Origin: Opitutia bacterium ISCC 52
GTDB lineage: Bacteria > Verrucomicrobiota > Verrucomicrobiia > Opitutales > UBA2995
DNA: 64,000 nt
Direction: 5' to 3'
Assembly (NCBI GenBank): GCA_014529675.2
Contig: CP076040.1
Location: forward strand, 4,677,501 to 4,741,500
Numbering within the stretch: the first letter of the stretch is position 1; each line of letters begins with the position of its first letter. Both the position numbers and the translations under genes were made by a program. Below, in pieces: positions 1-8,970 of the stretch. Under the pieces are notes generated by a model. The model was given only the letters and a program-made list of their open reading frames with translations, was not told the DNA's origin and searched no databases.

Positions 1-609
1 AGTGACCTTACTGTTGTCCTTAGCGATCACGAGTGTGTGTGGGAATACCGCTGATTCTCCGCCATGGGCCCAATGGTAGCTGACTAATGGGAGCTCGATT
101 TCCACGTTGGCTGGCACAAACAGAAGGGTTCCATTTCGGTTTAACGCAGTGTGAAGCGCGGCAAACTTTTCGGATCCCAAGGCTGATTCCTGAGCCATGA
201 AAAATTCTTCCAGAATCTCAGGGTGTTTGGAAAACGCCCGTTCCAGCGGTTCAAAAATTACACCTTTGGCGCTGAGTTCCTCCGATAACGCTTCCTCCGC
301 TACCAGGTCATCGTTTCCGAAAATCAATTTACCTGAAGTTTCCTTTACGTTCTGTGAGTTCTCAATGAGCGATTGCCACTCTTCTTCGCTCAAGCTCGGT
401 GCCAGGCGAAAGCCTTCAACGCCGAGTCCTTTCACATTGGCAAAACGCCATGTCTCCATTTTTCGATTGGGAGCAGGCAAGGCCAGGTAATCGGCCCAGC
501 TATTTTGCTTTTGCTTAACCAGCCACTGGGGCAGTTCAGAATGGCGATTCAGGAAATGGTCAAATACCGCTTCTGATAAAAATTCAGAGTCACTTTGTGC
601 TGTGATCAT
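1..609 (-). CDS. sufD: SufD, Fe-S cluster assembly scaffold subunit (partial, N-terminal 203 residues)
   Basis: The minus-strand frame is open from an ATG at 609 to the window edge, beginning MITAQSDSEFLSEAVFDHF. The order of features fits SufD: a helical N-terminal part, a stretch with a KHPEILEEFF-like segment, then LGSEKFAALHTALNRNGTLL and FVPANVEIELPL, the start of the beta-helix shared with SufB. SufD forms the SufBC2D scaffold that builds Fe-S clusters in the cytosol and is linked to iron use during assembly. It lies 33 bp after sufB on the same strand and is the last visible gene of the fur-like/sufC/sufB/sufD operon. The C-terminal half lies outside the window, so the conserved C-terminal residues cannot be checked. 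Confidence 0.88.
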   Translation of the reverse strand, partial: MITAQSDSEFLSEAVFDHFLNRHSELPQWLVKQKQNSWADYLALPAPNRKMETWRFANVKGLGVEGFRLAPSLSEEEWQSLIENSQNVKETSGKLIFGNDDLVAEEALSEELSAKGVIFEPLERAFSKHPEILEEFFMAQESALGSEKFAALHTALNRNGTLLFVPANVEIELPLVSYHWAHGGESAVFPHTLVIAKDNSKVT

Positions 610-642
610 GGATTGCATCGTCTCTATGTTTCAATGGGGTGG

Positions 643-2049
<1,407 letters not shown>

Positions 2050-2071
2050 GGTAAAATATCTTAATTGGGTG

Positions 2072-2824
2072 TTATACGCCTGCTGCGATTTCTTCTTTGA
2101 TCCAGTCGTAACCGCGTTCCTCCACTTCGAGTGCGAGTGATTTATCGCCGCTCTTAACGATGCGGCCGTCCATCATGATGTGGACCTTGTCGGGTACGAT
2201 GTAGTTGAGTAAGCGCTGGTAGTGAGTGATTACCAGAATGCCACGGTCTTCACCTCGCATTTGGTTAACTCCCTCGGCAACCACTTTGAGTGCATCCACG
2301 TCTAGACCCGAATCGGTTTCGTCGAGAATACAGAACTCCGGCTTCAGCATCGCCATTTGCAAGATTTCGCAACGCTTCTTTTCTCCACCCGAGAAGCCTT
2401 CGTTGACCGAGCGGCTGGTAAACTTGCGATCAATTCCGAGGTTTTCCATTTCCGCGTAGAGGGATTTATAATACGCAACCGCATCAATATCTTCTTCCTG
2501 GCGTGAGTTTAAAGCAGCGCGAATAAAGTTGGCGATAGACACACCGGGAATTTCCACAGGATATTGGAAGGCTAGGAAAAGCCCCGCACGAGCCACTTCG
2601 TCAATCTCGAGTTCCAGGATGTCTTCACCATTCATGGTAGCTGAACCTCCGGTGATTTCGTAGTCCTTATGACCGGCCAATGCCTTGGCGAGCGTTGATT
2701 TTCCAGTGCCGTTAGGACCCATAATGGCGTGTACTTCGCCTTTAGGGAGTGAGAGGCTTAATCCATTGAGGATCTGCTTCTCGTGGATGCTAACGTTCAG
2801 GTTTTCAATTTCTAATGCGCTCAT
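2072..2824 (-). CDS. sufC: SufC, ABC-type ATPase of the SUF scaffold
   Basis: This 250-residue protein is a cytosolic ABC ATPase without membrane domains, as expected for SufC. Walker A is GPNGTGKST at residues 36-44. The signature is [11 protein letters not shown], and Walker B continues into [16 protein letters not shown], the standard SufC form. ATP hydrolysis by SufC remodels SufB-SufD during cluster assembly. It is the first suf gene after the Fur-like regulator, with a 25-bp gap, and precedes sufB by 22 bp. Confidence 0.96.
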   Translation of the reverse strand: MSALEIENLNVSIHEKQILNGLSLSLPKGEVHAIMGPNGTGKSTLAKALAGHKDYEITGGSATMNGEDILELEIDEVARAGLFLAFQYPVEIPGVSIANFIRAALNSRQEEDIDAVAYYKSLYAEMENLGIDRKFTSRSVNEGFSGGEKKRCEILQMAMLKPEFCILDETDSGLDVDALKVVAEGVNQMRGEDRGILVITHYQRLLNYIVPDKVHIMMDGRIVKSGDKSLALEVEERGYDWIKEEIAAGV

Positions 2825-2849
2825 GTTTCAAAAAATGGATAGTAAACTC

Positions 2850-3293
2850 TTAGTTTTGGTGGGCTTCTGTTGTTTGCGGAAGTTTTCCACGGAAATTTAG
2901 TTCAACACTGGATACAGAGGTGGATTCTGGGAGTAGCTCAGTGAGTCGGTTGAAAAACTCGTCTGGAAGATACACGTCCATTACTTTTCCCGTCTTATCG
3001 CAGTAAAAGTGAGCGTGTGGCTTTAGGTTAGGCTCATAGCGGGTTGATTCTCGCTCGAAATTAACCTGCCGGATCAATTCACACTCTAGAAGGGTTTCCA
3101 GGCAATTATATACCGTAGCGAGTGAAATAGTGGGCATTTGCTGCCGACTACGGGCGAAAATTTCATCCGCCGTGGGGTGATCTTTTGCCGTTCCTACCAC
3201 AGAATAGACGACCTCTCGCTGCCGGGTAGAGCGGAGGCCTAGTTTGTCCAATGCTTGGATTAAAGTCTGTTGATTTTCTTCAGGTATTTGCAT
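2850..3293 (-). CDS. Fur/PerR-family transcriptional regulator, promoter-proximal gene of the suf operon
   Basis: The chosen ATG at 3293 gives 147 residues beginning MQIPEENQQ; an in-frame ATG at 3314 adds seven. The protein has a Fur winged-helix domain (GLRSTRQREVVYSVV, HPTADEIF, ISLATVYNCLETL) and the dimerisation core PHAHFYCDKTGKVMDVY with its two metal-ligand histidines. It lacks the paired CXXC motifs that hold the structural zinc in PerR, Zur and many Fur proteins: only the single cysteine of HFYCDK remains at that site. It is followed at 25 bp by sufC, so it probably senses iron, peroxide or cluster demand and controls its own operon. Metal specificity cannot be told from the sequence. 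A 6-5-6 inverted repeat lies about 60 bp upstream. Confidence 0.9.
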   Translation of the reverse strand: MQIPEENQQTLIQALDKLGLRSTRQREVVYSVVGTAKDHPTADEIFARSRQQMPTISLATVYNCLETLLECELIRQVNFERESTRYEPNLKPHAHFYCDKTGKVMDVYLPDEFFNRLTELLPESTSVSSVELNFRGKLPQTTEAHQN

Positions 3294-3350
3294 GATAATG
3301 AGACTAAGTAGCAAAAGCGAATTGGAATTATTCTAAAAAGCAACCCCTAA

Positions 3351-3367
3351 TTGAGAAAAAGTCTCAA
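3351..3367. promoter_or_regulatory. Perfect 6-5-6 inverted repeat, candidate operator of the fur-like/suf operon
   Basis: TTGAGA and TCTCAA are separated by AAAAG. The site lies 58-74 bp upstream of the regulator's start codon, where a promoter and its operator are expected. Binding by the Fur-like protein is inferred only from position; the sequence is not a canonical Fur box. Confidence 0.35.
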
Positions 3368-3393
3368 AAAAGAAAATATCCTTATTCAAGGAT
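3365..3393 (-). terminator. Weak intrinsic-terminator-like hairpin after trxB
   Basis: Read on the minus strand, ATCCTT and AAGGAT pair around a four-base loop (3378-3393) and are followed by a T-rich run. It starts 16 bp past the trxB stop codon. The stem is only 6 bp and A/T-rich, so termination would be weak, and an operator role is also possible. Confidence 0.35.
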
Positions 3394-3408
3394 TATTCAT
3401 GCAGGAAA

Positions 3409-4338
3409 CTACCCCTGTTCAGCCATCCAGCGTTCTGCCTCAATCGCGGCCTGACATCCCATGCCCGCGGCTGTGATCGCCTGTCGGAATACATGGTCAA
3501 CGCAATCCCCTGCCACATACACACCTGGTACGTTGGTTCGGATCTGGCTCCCTGGTTCAGCTAAGAAGTAGCCATTCTCATCCGTCTTCAAGGCATCCGC
3601 AAATGCCTGAGTGTTAGGGATGTGTCCGATTGCGATAAATGCTCCTTTGCAAGGAATGGTCTTTTCCTCACCTGTCTTAAGGTTTTTTACTGAAACACCG
3701 GAAACAGCTCCGTCATCAGCCCCTTCAATCTTAGTTACTCCAGAGTCCCAGCACATCTCGATCTTCTCGTTGGCGAGAGTTCGGTCTGCCATTATCTTGG
3801 AGGCCCTTAACTCGTCTCTGCGATGAATTAAGGTCACTTTCGATGCAAAGCGTGTGAGGAAAAGAGCTTCTTCGCAGGCTGAGTCTCCTCCACCTACTAC
3901 TACTACATCCATATCCCGGTAGAAGGCTCCATCGCAGGTGGCGCATGTGGATACTCCGCCCGTTCCGAAAAGTTTCTTTTCCGAATCGAGGCCTAGCAAA
4001 CGCGGGGAAGCACCCGTTGAAATGATCACGGTCTTCGCTTCATAGGTTTTATCGCCTGCCTTCAGGATTTTAACATCACCGGAAAAATCGACTGAATCGA
4101 TCAGGTTGTTTTCGAAGCGGGTTCCAAAACGGGTGGCTTGTTTCCTTAGGTTATCCATCAGTGAGTAACCATCGATTCCTTCCGGCCAGCCGGGGAAGTT
4201 TTCCACTTCCGAGGTTGTGGTAAGCTGTCCACCTGGCTGGTTACCTTCGATTACCAAAGGGTTCAGGTTTGCTCTGCCAGTGTAAATAGCCGCGGTTAAT
4301 CCGGCGCAGCCGGTTCCAACAATGATGACGTTTTCCAT
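3409..4338 (-). CDS. trxB: Thioredoxin-disulfide reductase
   Basis: At 309 residues this is a normal low-molecular-weight thioredoxin reductase. The FAD dinucleotide motif is GTGCAG at residues 8-13, where the usual proline is cysteine. The redox-active pair lies in CATC at 132-135, the NADPH motif is [13 protein letters not shown], and the C-terminal FAD motif is [11 protein letters not shown]. It reduces thioredoxin with NADPH in the cytosol. It is transcribed towards the suf operon on the same strand, with about 115 bp and a weak hairpin between them, so it is probably a separate unit. Confidence 0.96.
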   Translation of the reverse strand: MENVIIVGTGCAGLTAAIYTGRANLNPLVIEGNQPGGQLTTTSEVENFPGWPEGIDGYSLMDNLRKQATRFGTRFENNLIDSVDFSGDVKILKAGDKTYEAKTVIISTGASPRLLGLDSEKKLFGTGGVSTCATCDGAFYRDMDVVVVGGGDSACEEALFLTRFASKVTLIHRRDELRASKIMADRTLANEKIEMCWDSGVTKIEGADDGAVSGVSVKNLKTGEEKTIPCKGAFIAIGHIPNTQAFADALKTDENGYFLAEPGSQIRTNVPGVYVAGDCVDHVFRQAITAAGMGCQAAIEAERWMAEQG

Positions 4339-4537
4339 AGTGGTGATAAAAAGCGAAAGGCGCTAATAAGAGGGCTTTGTTCTGGGAGGTCAAAGAATTT
4401 TGCCAACCCTTTTTCAAGCTTCTTTGTTGAGCGCTATGAAATGTGATTGTGGACCCTTAGTCGTTCATCGTTTCTTTGCCTTTCACTTCGCTTCGTCATT
4501 GATCTTTCCAGTTCGTTTGACCAGCGTCCTCGCCTTC

Positions 4538-5353
4538 ATGTCTAAGGAATTTTCAATCATCGACAGTCATTGTCACCTGGACCGGTTTTACCATAAAGGG
4601 AAGCTTCCGGCAGTTATCGACCAGGCTCAGGAAGCTGGCGTGAATCGTATGATAACGGTTGGGACCTCAGATGAAGACTGGCCTTTGTATGCCCAGTTGA
4701 ATCAAGAACACCGTGGCTTAATCGACTATACTGTGGGTCTTCATCCCTGCCATGTGGAAGAGGATTGGGAAAAGCAAGTAGAGCAACTACGTCCCTATTT
4801 TGAAAAAGACAGCTACCGCCCCGTGGCTCTCGGAGAGATTGGATTGGATTACTTTCACTTACCGAAGAAAGACCAAGAGAAGGCGGAGCAATTGAAGGCG
4901 TGGCAGGTCTCGGCTTTACGTTTCCAACTCGAGTTGGTGCGCGAATTCGATTGCCCGGTGGTTATTCATTCCCGTGGTGCTTTTGAAGATTGTATCCAAG
5001 AGTTGGATGCAGCTGCAATAAATTGGAGCAAAGTGGTATTCCATTGCTTCGTTGAAAATGCCGAGGCAATGGCTACGTTGAACGAGCGCGGAGGCCGAGG
5101 GTCTTTCACTGGTATTATTACTTTTAAAAATGCCGATGACGTGAGAGCAGCAGCGTTAGCCCAAGGACTGGATAGGCTCATGGTGGAAACAGATGCTCCT
5201 TACCTGGCACCCGTGCCTCATCGAGGCAAACCCTGTTATCCTGCCTACACCGCGTTCACAGCAAAGTACTGTGCGGACATGTTCGGGGTTAGCGAAATAG
5301 AGATTGCCGATTGCTCTCGTAGCAATACGGAGGAATTTTTCGGATTAGTTTAG
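4538..5353 (+). CDS. tatD: TatD-family metal-dependent hydrolase
   Basis: The frame is open from 4400, but the ATG at 4538 gives 271 residues, the family's usual length, and places the metal-binding DSHCHLD motif at the extreme N-terminus. Upstream residues look like untranslated leader. Other metal or catalytic motifs are ALGEIGLDY, VVIHSRGA, FHCFVENAE and the late MVETDAPYLAP. TatD proteins are TIM-barrel hydrolases with 3'-5' exonuclease activity in the cases studied; the substrate here cannot be read from sequence. The gene ends 5 bp from the convergent HPr gene. Confidence 0.92.
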   Translation: MSKEFSIIDSHCHLDRFYHKGKLPAVIDQAQEAGVNRMITVGTSDEDWPLYAQLNQEHRGLIDYTVGLHPCHVEEDWEKQVEQLRPYFEKDSYRPVALGEIGLDYFHLPKKDQEKAEQLKAWQVSALRFQLELVREFDCPVVIHSRGAFEDCIQELDAAAINWSKVVFHCFVENAEAMATLNERGGRGSFTGIITFKNADDVRAAALAQGLDRLMVETDAPYLAPVPHRGKPCYPAYTAFTAKYCADMFGVSEIEIADCSRSNTEEFFGLV

Positions 5354-5358
5354 CGGCC

Positions 5359-5649
5359 TTAGCCTTCGTTAAACTGGCTCTTGAAGAGCGCATCCATTTC
5401 GTCGAGCAATTGCTCGGCACCTGAACCGTTGGCAATGAACTTCAGCTTGGAGCCTTGTCCAGCAGCCAGCATCATGAGGCCCATAATACTTTTGCCGTTA
5501 ACCAATTCGCCGTCTCTTTCAACATAGACCTCAGCGTCGTATTTGTTGGCTACCCTTACAATCATGGCCGCAGGACGGGCGTGAATACCCATCTTGTTGA
5601 TGACTTCGACCATGCGTTCCTGGCCTTCGTTTTCGGTAGTTTGTTCCAT
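5359..5649 (-). CDS. ptsH: HPr-family phosphocarrier protein
   Basis: The chosen start at 5649 gives 96 residues beginning MEQTTENEGQ; the frame is open further upstream, but there it overlaps the divergent helicase leader. Phospho-acceptor histidine H23 lies in GIHARPAA and the HPr-kinase site serine S54 in NGKSIMGLMML, so both regulatory residues are kept. A short acidic N-terminal extension of about 10 residues precedes the fold. No PTS permease or EI is near. In many non-enteric bacteria such orphan HPr proteins serve regulation (HPr kinase, PTS-Ntr) rather than sugar uptake, so that role is inferred. Confidence 0.92.
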   Translation of the reverse strand: MEQTTENEGQERMVEVINKMGIHARPAAMIVRVANKYDAEVYVERDGELVNGKSIMGLMMLAAGQGSKLKFIANGSGAEQLLDEMDALFKSQFNEG

Positions 5650-5698
5650 GAGGAAGAGATGTGAGCGAACTAAATTTATAGTCCGGTTATAAAGCGAA

Positions 5699-8290
5699 TT
5701 GAGTAAAGATCGAAAGGTTAATGGGTCAAGGGATAATCTTGAGATTTCAAATTCGCCCGGGAAAGATGCACCCCTAATTCGTAGGTTCTCCCTTGAATGG
5801 GAACGTTTACACACCATTATGGATTCACCCTTACGAGCTGACATTCTTATCCCCGACCTCTGGCAACAAGAGGCGGTTCGCCACATGGTGGATGGAAAAG
5901 ATGTCGTCGTTCACGCTCCTACGGGCGCAGGGAAGACTCACATTTTCGAAATGTTTGTTTCTCAGGGAATGCGGAAACAAGCGATCTTTACCGTACCCAC
6001 GCGAGCGCTTGCCAACGACAAATTGATGGAGTGGCGGGAGAGGGGCTGGGATGTAGGAATTTGCACGGGGGATGTCGTAGAGAATCCGGATTCACGAGTT
6101 TTAGTAGCAACCCTGGAAACCCAGAAAGGATTATTTCTCCGCGGAAAGGGACCGGGTTTATTGGTTATCGACGAATATCAGATGCTGGCGGATCCGGTTC
6201 GTGGGGTAAACTACGAGCTGGCGTTGGCGATGGCTCCGGCAGGAACACAGATACTGATAATGAGTGGGAGTGTAGCGAATCCACAGGATCTGGTTAGCTG
6301 GATGCAGCGACTTGGAAGGGATGCTGTATTGCTGAAGCATACAAAACGCTCAGTGCCTCAGGAAGAAGTATTTATTGAGCATTTAAAGATCAAGGTGCCT
6401 GCTCGTATTCGTGGCTACTGGCCTCGTATTGTGACGAAGGCGCTGGCGGCTAATTTGGGCCCACTCCTCATTTTTGCACCGCATCGAAGTGCTGCGGAAG
6501 CCCTCGCTAAGCTTTTATCGCGCGAACTTCCGGTCGATGAATATTTATTATTGAGCCCAGAGCAGCAGCGGATTGCGGGTCGATCGCTTGCCCGTTTGCT
6601 TAAAAACCGAGTTGCTTATCATCATAGTGGCCTGAGTTATCTTCAGCGCGCTGGTGTCATTGAGCCTTTGGCGAAAGCGGGGCAATTAAGAGTAGTGGTG
6701 GCTACTATGGGGCTAGCCGCTGGTATCAACTTTTCGATGCGCTCGGTGGCTGTAGCGGATACGGAATATCGGGTTGGTCACCACATTCATCGGGTGCGAC
6801 CCGACGAATTGTTGCAGATGTTTGGTCGGGCAGGACGGAGAGGGCGTGATTCACGGGGCTATACGCTGGTTGTGCCTGAGAAGCCTCGCGTCCACATGGC
6901 AAGTGCCCTGAAACTGCGAAGGGTAAATCAAGTTGATTGGCCTAGCTTGGTTGGGGTTATGGCTGCGGCCTGTGATCAGGGGAAGGAGCCCTTGGCTGCC
7001 GCCCGGAAACTGACCGAGCGCTTATTTAGTGAACAAATGGTGTCATTGGGTCTGGAACGTTTCATCGCTCGCAAAGAAAAAAACCGGCAGCTCCAACCTC
7101 ATCTAAACGATTCGCGAAAACAACGAACCGTAGAAGAATTCCGTAATGTGGAAGGTGTATGGGAGCGTAAGAAAGCAGCTGTAAAAGCTCCGTTAGGAAA
7201 GGCTTTGCTATATCAAGAGGGTAAATGGATTGCTGCATTATCCGTGGATAAAACCCTTCGAGTTCCAGGGGAGGGGCAAGTGTGTGTTCTCAAGAAAGAT
7301 CCTGACAAGATCTACGGCCGAGAAATCCCACTGGCGACCTGGGTGAAGGACGAAGATAATAAGGACGTTGTTCTGACAAAGTGGTTACTCAAGCGCATGC
7401 GCAAGTTGGATAAGGCTGCGGGAAGAAAGCGACCTGTTTCACGCTTTTGGTATTACGATCCATTTGAACGCATTGTCCTGGCTCGTATTCCAGAAATGAC
7501 CGGTGGCGGAAAACTGGTCGAGGTTTCAGATCGCAATGGCACCCTGTATGGGCGCATCGACTACTCAGAAGCGTTGGTCTATGTGACCAAGGATGCACAG
7601 GATAACTTTTTACTCGGAACCCCCAAGCGGGAACGAGTAGTCGAAGATATCGGTTCCTTTGCGGCTCATGTGCAAGAGCAAGAATCGGGCAACATGGGTG
7701 GCCTTTCCCCAACTCAGGCCTGGTTTCGCTTAGGCCTAATTAATTGGGAAGGGAAACCGACGCGTCGTGGCCGGATCTTCAGCTTTTTCAATTATGGTGA
7801 AGGCCTTGCGATCGCTTCAGCGCTTGAAGAGATGGCCTACGAAGTATCGGAATTAGTATTTGATTTGGCAAATCTCAGGGCCGGGCATCGTTTTGGAGAT
7901 TTTGAGAGTTTCAGTTCGCGCCTGGGGAGCATCTGTCGCGCTACCTATGGCAACGCTACGTTTGAAGGCTATCTGGATAAAGGCATGCCATCGGACTATG
8001 GAGAAGGGGCGGCTGAAGTTTTGGTTCAATACGAAGCTCAGAATGGCGAGTGGTCGGCTAAGGAGGGTGCTCCGCTGGGAGATGTGGAGCGCGTGCGACT
8101 CGAGTGGATAAGCTTACTGCGGCACATTACCATGGCTCCTGATTATGCATGGGATCGATGGCGTGAGCTTCAGTCCGAAGCACAAAAATTATTATTCAGT
8201 CGTGAAGCCAAACAGAGCCTGGTCGAAGTGCCACCTCTTACGCCTGCTCAGCGAATGAAAATGGAACATCGGCTTCGGCTCATGAAATAG
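5699..8290 (+). CDS. Ski2-like DExH-box helicase
   Basis: From the TTG at 5699 the protein has 863 residues; an ATG at 5819 (residue 41) is an equally plausible start. The motor motifs are in order: APTGAGKT (73-80), PTRALAND, DEYQ (158-161) replacing DExH, SGSVAN, VAYHHSGL, VVVATMGLAAGINF and QMFGRAGRRGRD (373-384). The HHSGL and AAGINF forms are typical of the Ski2/Brr2/HelY group rather than RecQ or UvrB. The remaining ~480 residues are not recognised and have no visible zinc or nuclease motif. RNA unwinding or DNA repair are both possible. It is divergent from HPr, with 49 bp between the starts. Confidence 0.88.
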   Translation: MSKDRKVNGSRDNLEISNSPGKDAPLIRRFSLEWERLHTIMDSPLRADILIPDLWQQEAVRHMVDGKDVVVHAPTGAGKTHIFEMFVSQGMRKQAIFTVPTRALANDKLMEWRERGWDVGICTGDVVENPDSRVLVATLETQKGLFLRGKGPGLLVIDEYQMLADPVRGVNYELALAMAPAGTQILIMSGSVANPQDLVSWMQRLGRDAVLLKHTKRSVPQEEVFIEHLKIKVPARIRGYWPRIVTKALAANLGPLLIFAPHRSAAEALAKLLSRELPVDEYLLLSPEQQRIAGRSLARLLKNRVAYHHSGLSYLQRAGVIEPLAKAGQLRVVVATMGLAAGINFSMRSVAVADTEYRVGHHIHRVRPDELLQMFGRAGRRGRDSRGYTLVVPEKPRVHMASALKLRRVNQVDWPSLVGVMAAACDQGKEPLAAARKLTERLFSEQMVSLGLERFIARKEKNRQLQPHLNDSRKQRTVEEFRNVEGVWERKKAAVKAPLGKALLYQEGKWIAALSVDKTLRVPGEGQVCVLKKDPDKIYGREIPLATWVKDEDNKDVVLTKWLLKRMRKLDKAAGRKRPVSRFWYYDPFERIVLARIPEMTGGGKLVEVSDRNGTLYGRIDYSEALVYVTKDAQDNFLLGTPKRERVVEDIGSFAAHVQEQESGNMGGLSPTQAWFRLGLINWEGKPTRRGRIFSFFNYGEGLAIASALEEMAYEVSELVFDLANLRAGHRFGDFESFSSRLGSICRATYGNATFEGYLDKGMPSDYGEGAAEVLVQYEAQNGEWSAKEGAPLGDVERVRLEWISLLRHITMAPDYAWDRWRELQSEAQKLLFSREAKQSLVEVPPLTPAQRMKMEHRLRLMK

Positions 8291-8349
8291 TGCCTCTAAT
8301 GTTGACTTGATGAGTGGGATTTCTTGAACCAATAGTGAACATTTTTCCC

Positions 8350-8892
8350 ATGCCTATTTACGAGTTCTATTGTCCGGATAATCACAAGGTGTATCAGTTT
8401 TTTGCTCGCACTTCTTCCTATGCGGATACGATTCCTACCTGCCCAGATAATCCCGACTTTCGGATGGTGAGAAAGATCTCTGGTTTTGCCATCGCAGGGA
8501 CTGAGAAAAAATCGTCCGCAGAGGGAGGCGAGGAGGGTCCAGATCTCGATGATCCGAAAATGATGGCAGCAATGGCTGAAATGGAACGCTCGGTATCAGG
8601 GATGGATGAAGACAATCCGGATCCCCGGCAGATGGGAAAGCTGATGCGGCAAATGGCCGAAATGACAGGTGAGTCACTCGCCGGCGAATTGGAAGAGATG
8701 GTTCGGAAGCTTGAAGAAGGAGCTGATCCAGAGGGATTGGAAGAACAGTTTGGAGATTTACTGGGGGATGATGAAGAGGGTGATCCAATGGGAGGTATGG
8801 GTGACCTCGAAGGCACTGCATCGGACGAGGGAACCCTTGGAGCTTTTCGGGGACCGCCTCGAAAGGATGAGACGCTTTACGAATTTGAGTAA
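8350..8892 (+). CDS. FmdB-like zinc-ribbon protein with degenerate cysteines and an acidic tail
   Basis: The ATG at 8350 gives 180 residues beginning MPIYEFYCPDN, the hallmark N-terminus of FmdB-family small zinc-ribbon proteins. The family normally has two CxxC knuckles (CxxCG...CPxCG). Here they read CPDNH and CPDNPD, each keeping only the first cysteine, so zinc binding in the standard way is unlikely. After residue ~55 the protein is rich in Asp, Glu, Met and Gly (GDDEEGDPMGGMGDLEG) and probably disordered or helical. Function is unknown. It stands alone between the helicase and the redox fusion gene. Confidence 0.8.
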   Translation: MPIYEFYCPDNHKVYQFFARTSSYADTIPTCPDNPDFRMVRKISGFAIAGTEKKSSAEGGEEGPDLDDPKMMAAMAEMERSVSGMDEDNPDPRQMGKLMRQMAEMTGESLAGELEEMVRKLEEGADPEGLEEQFGDLLGDDEEGDPMGGMGDLEGTASDEGTLGAFRGPPRKDETLYEFE

Positions 8893-8970
8893 GAGATTTC
8901 GGAACTTCTTGTCGACGTCACCGCGGGAATTTGTGTAGCTGTTTAAAGTCCAACTCAGAACAGCGAGCTT

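Noticed and set aside
5359-5886. 175-residue version of HPr
   Set aside because: The extra N-terminal 79 codons overlap the helicase leader and 5' end and match nothing; the HPr fold starts at 5649.
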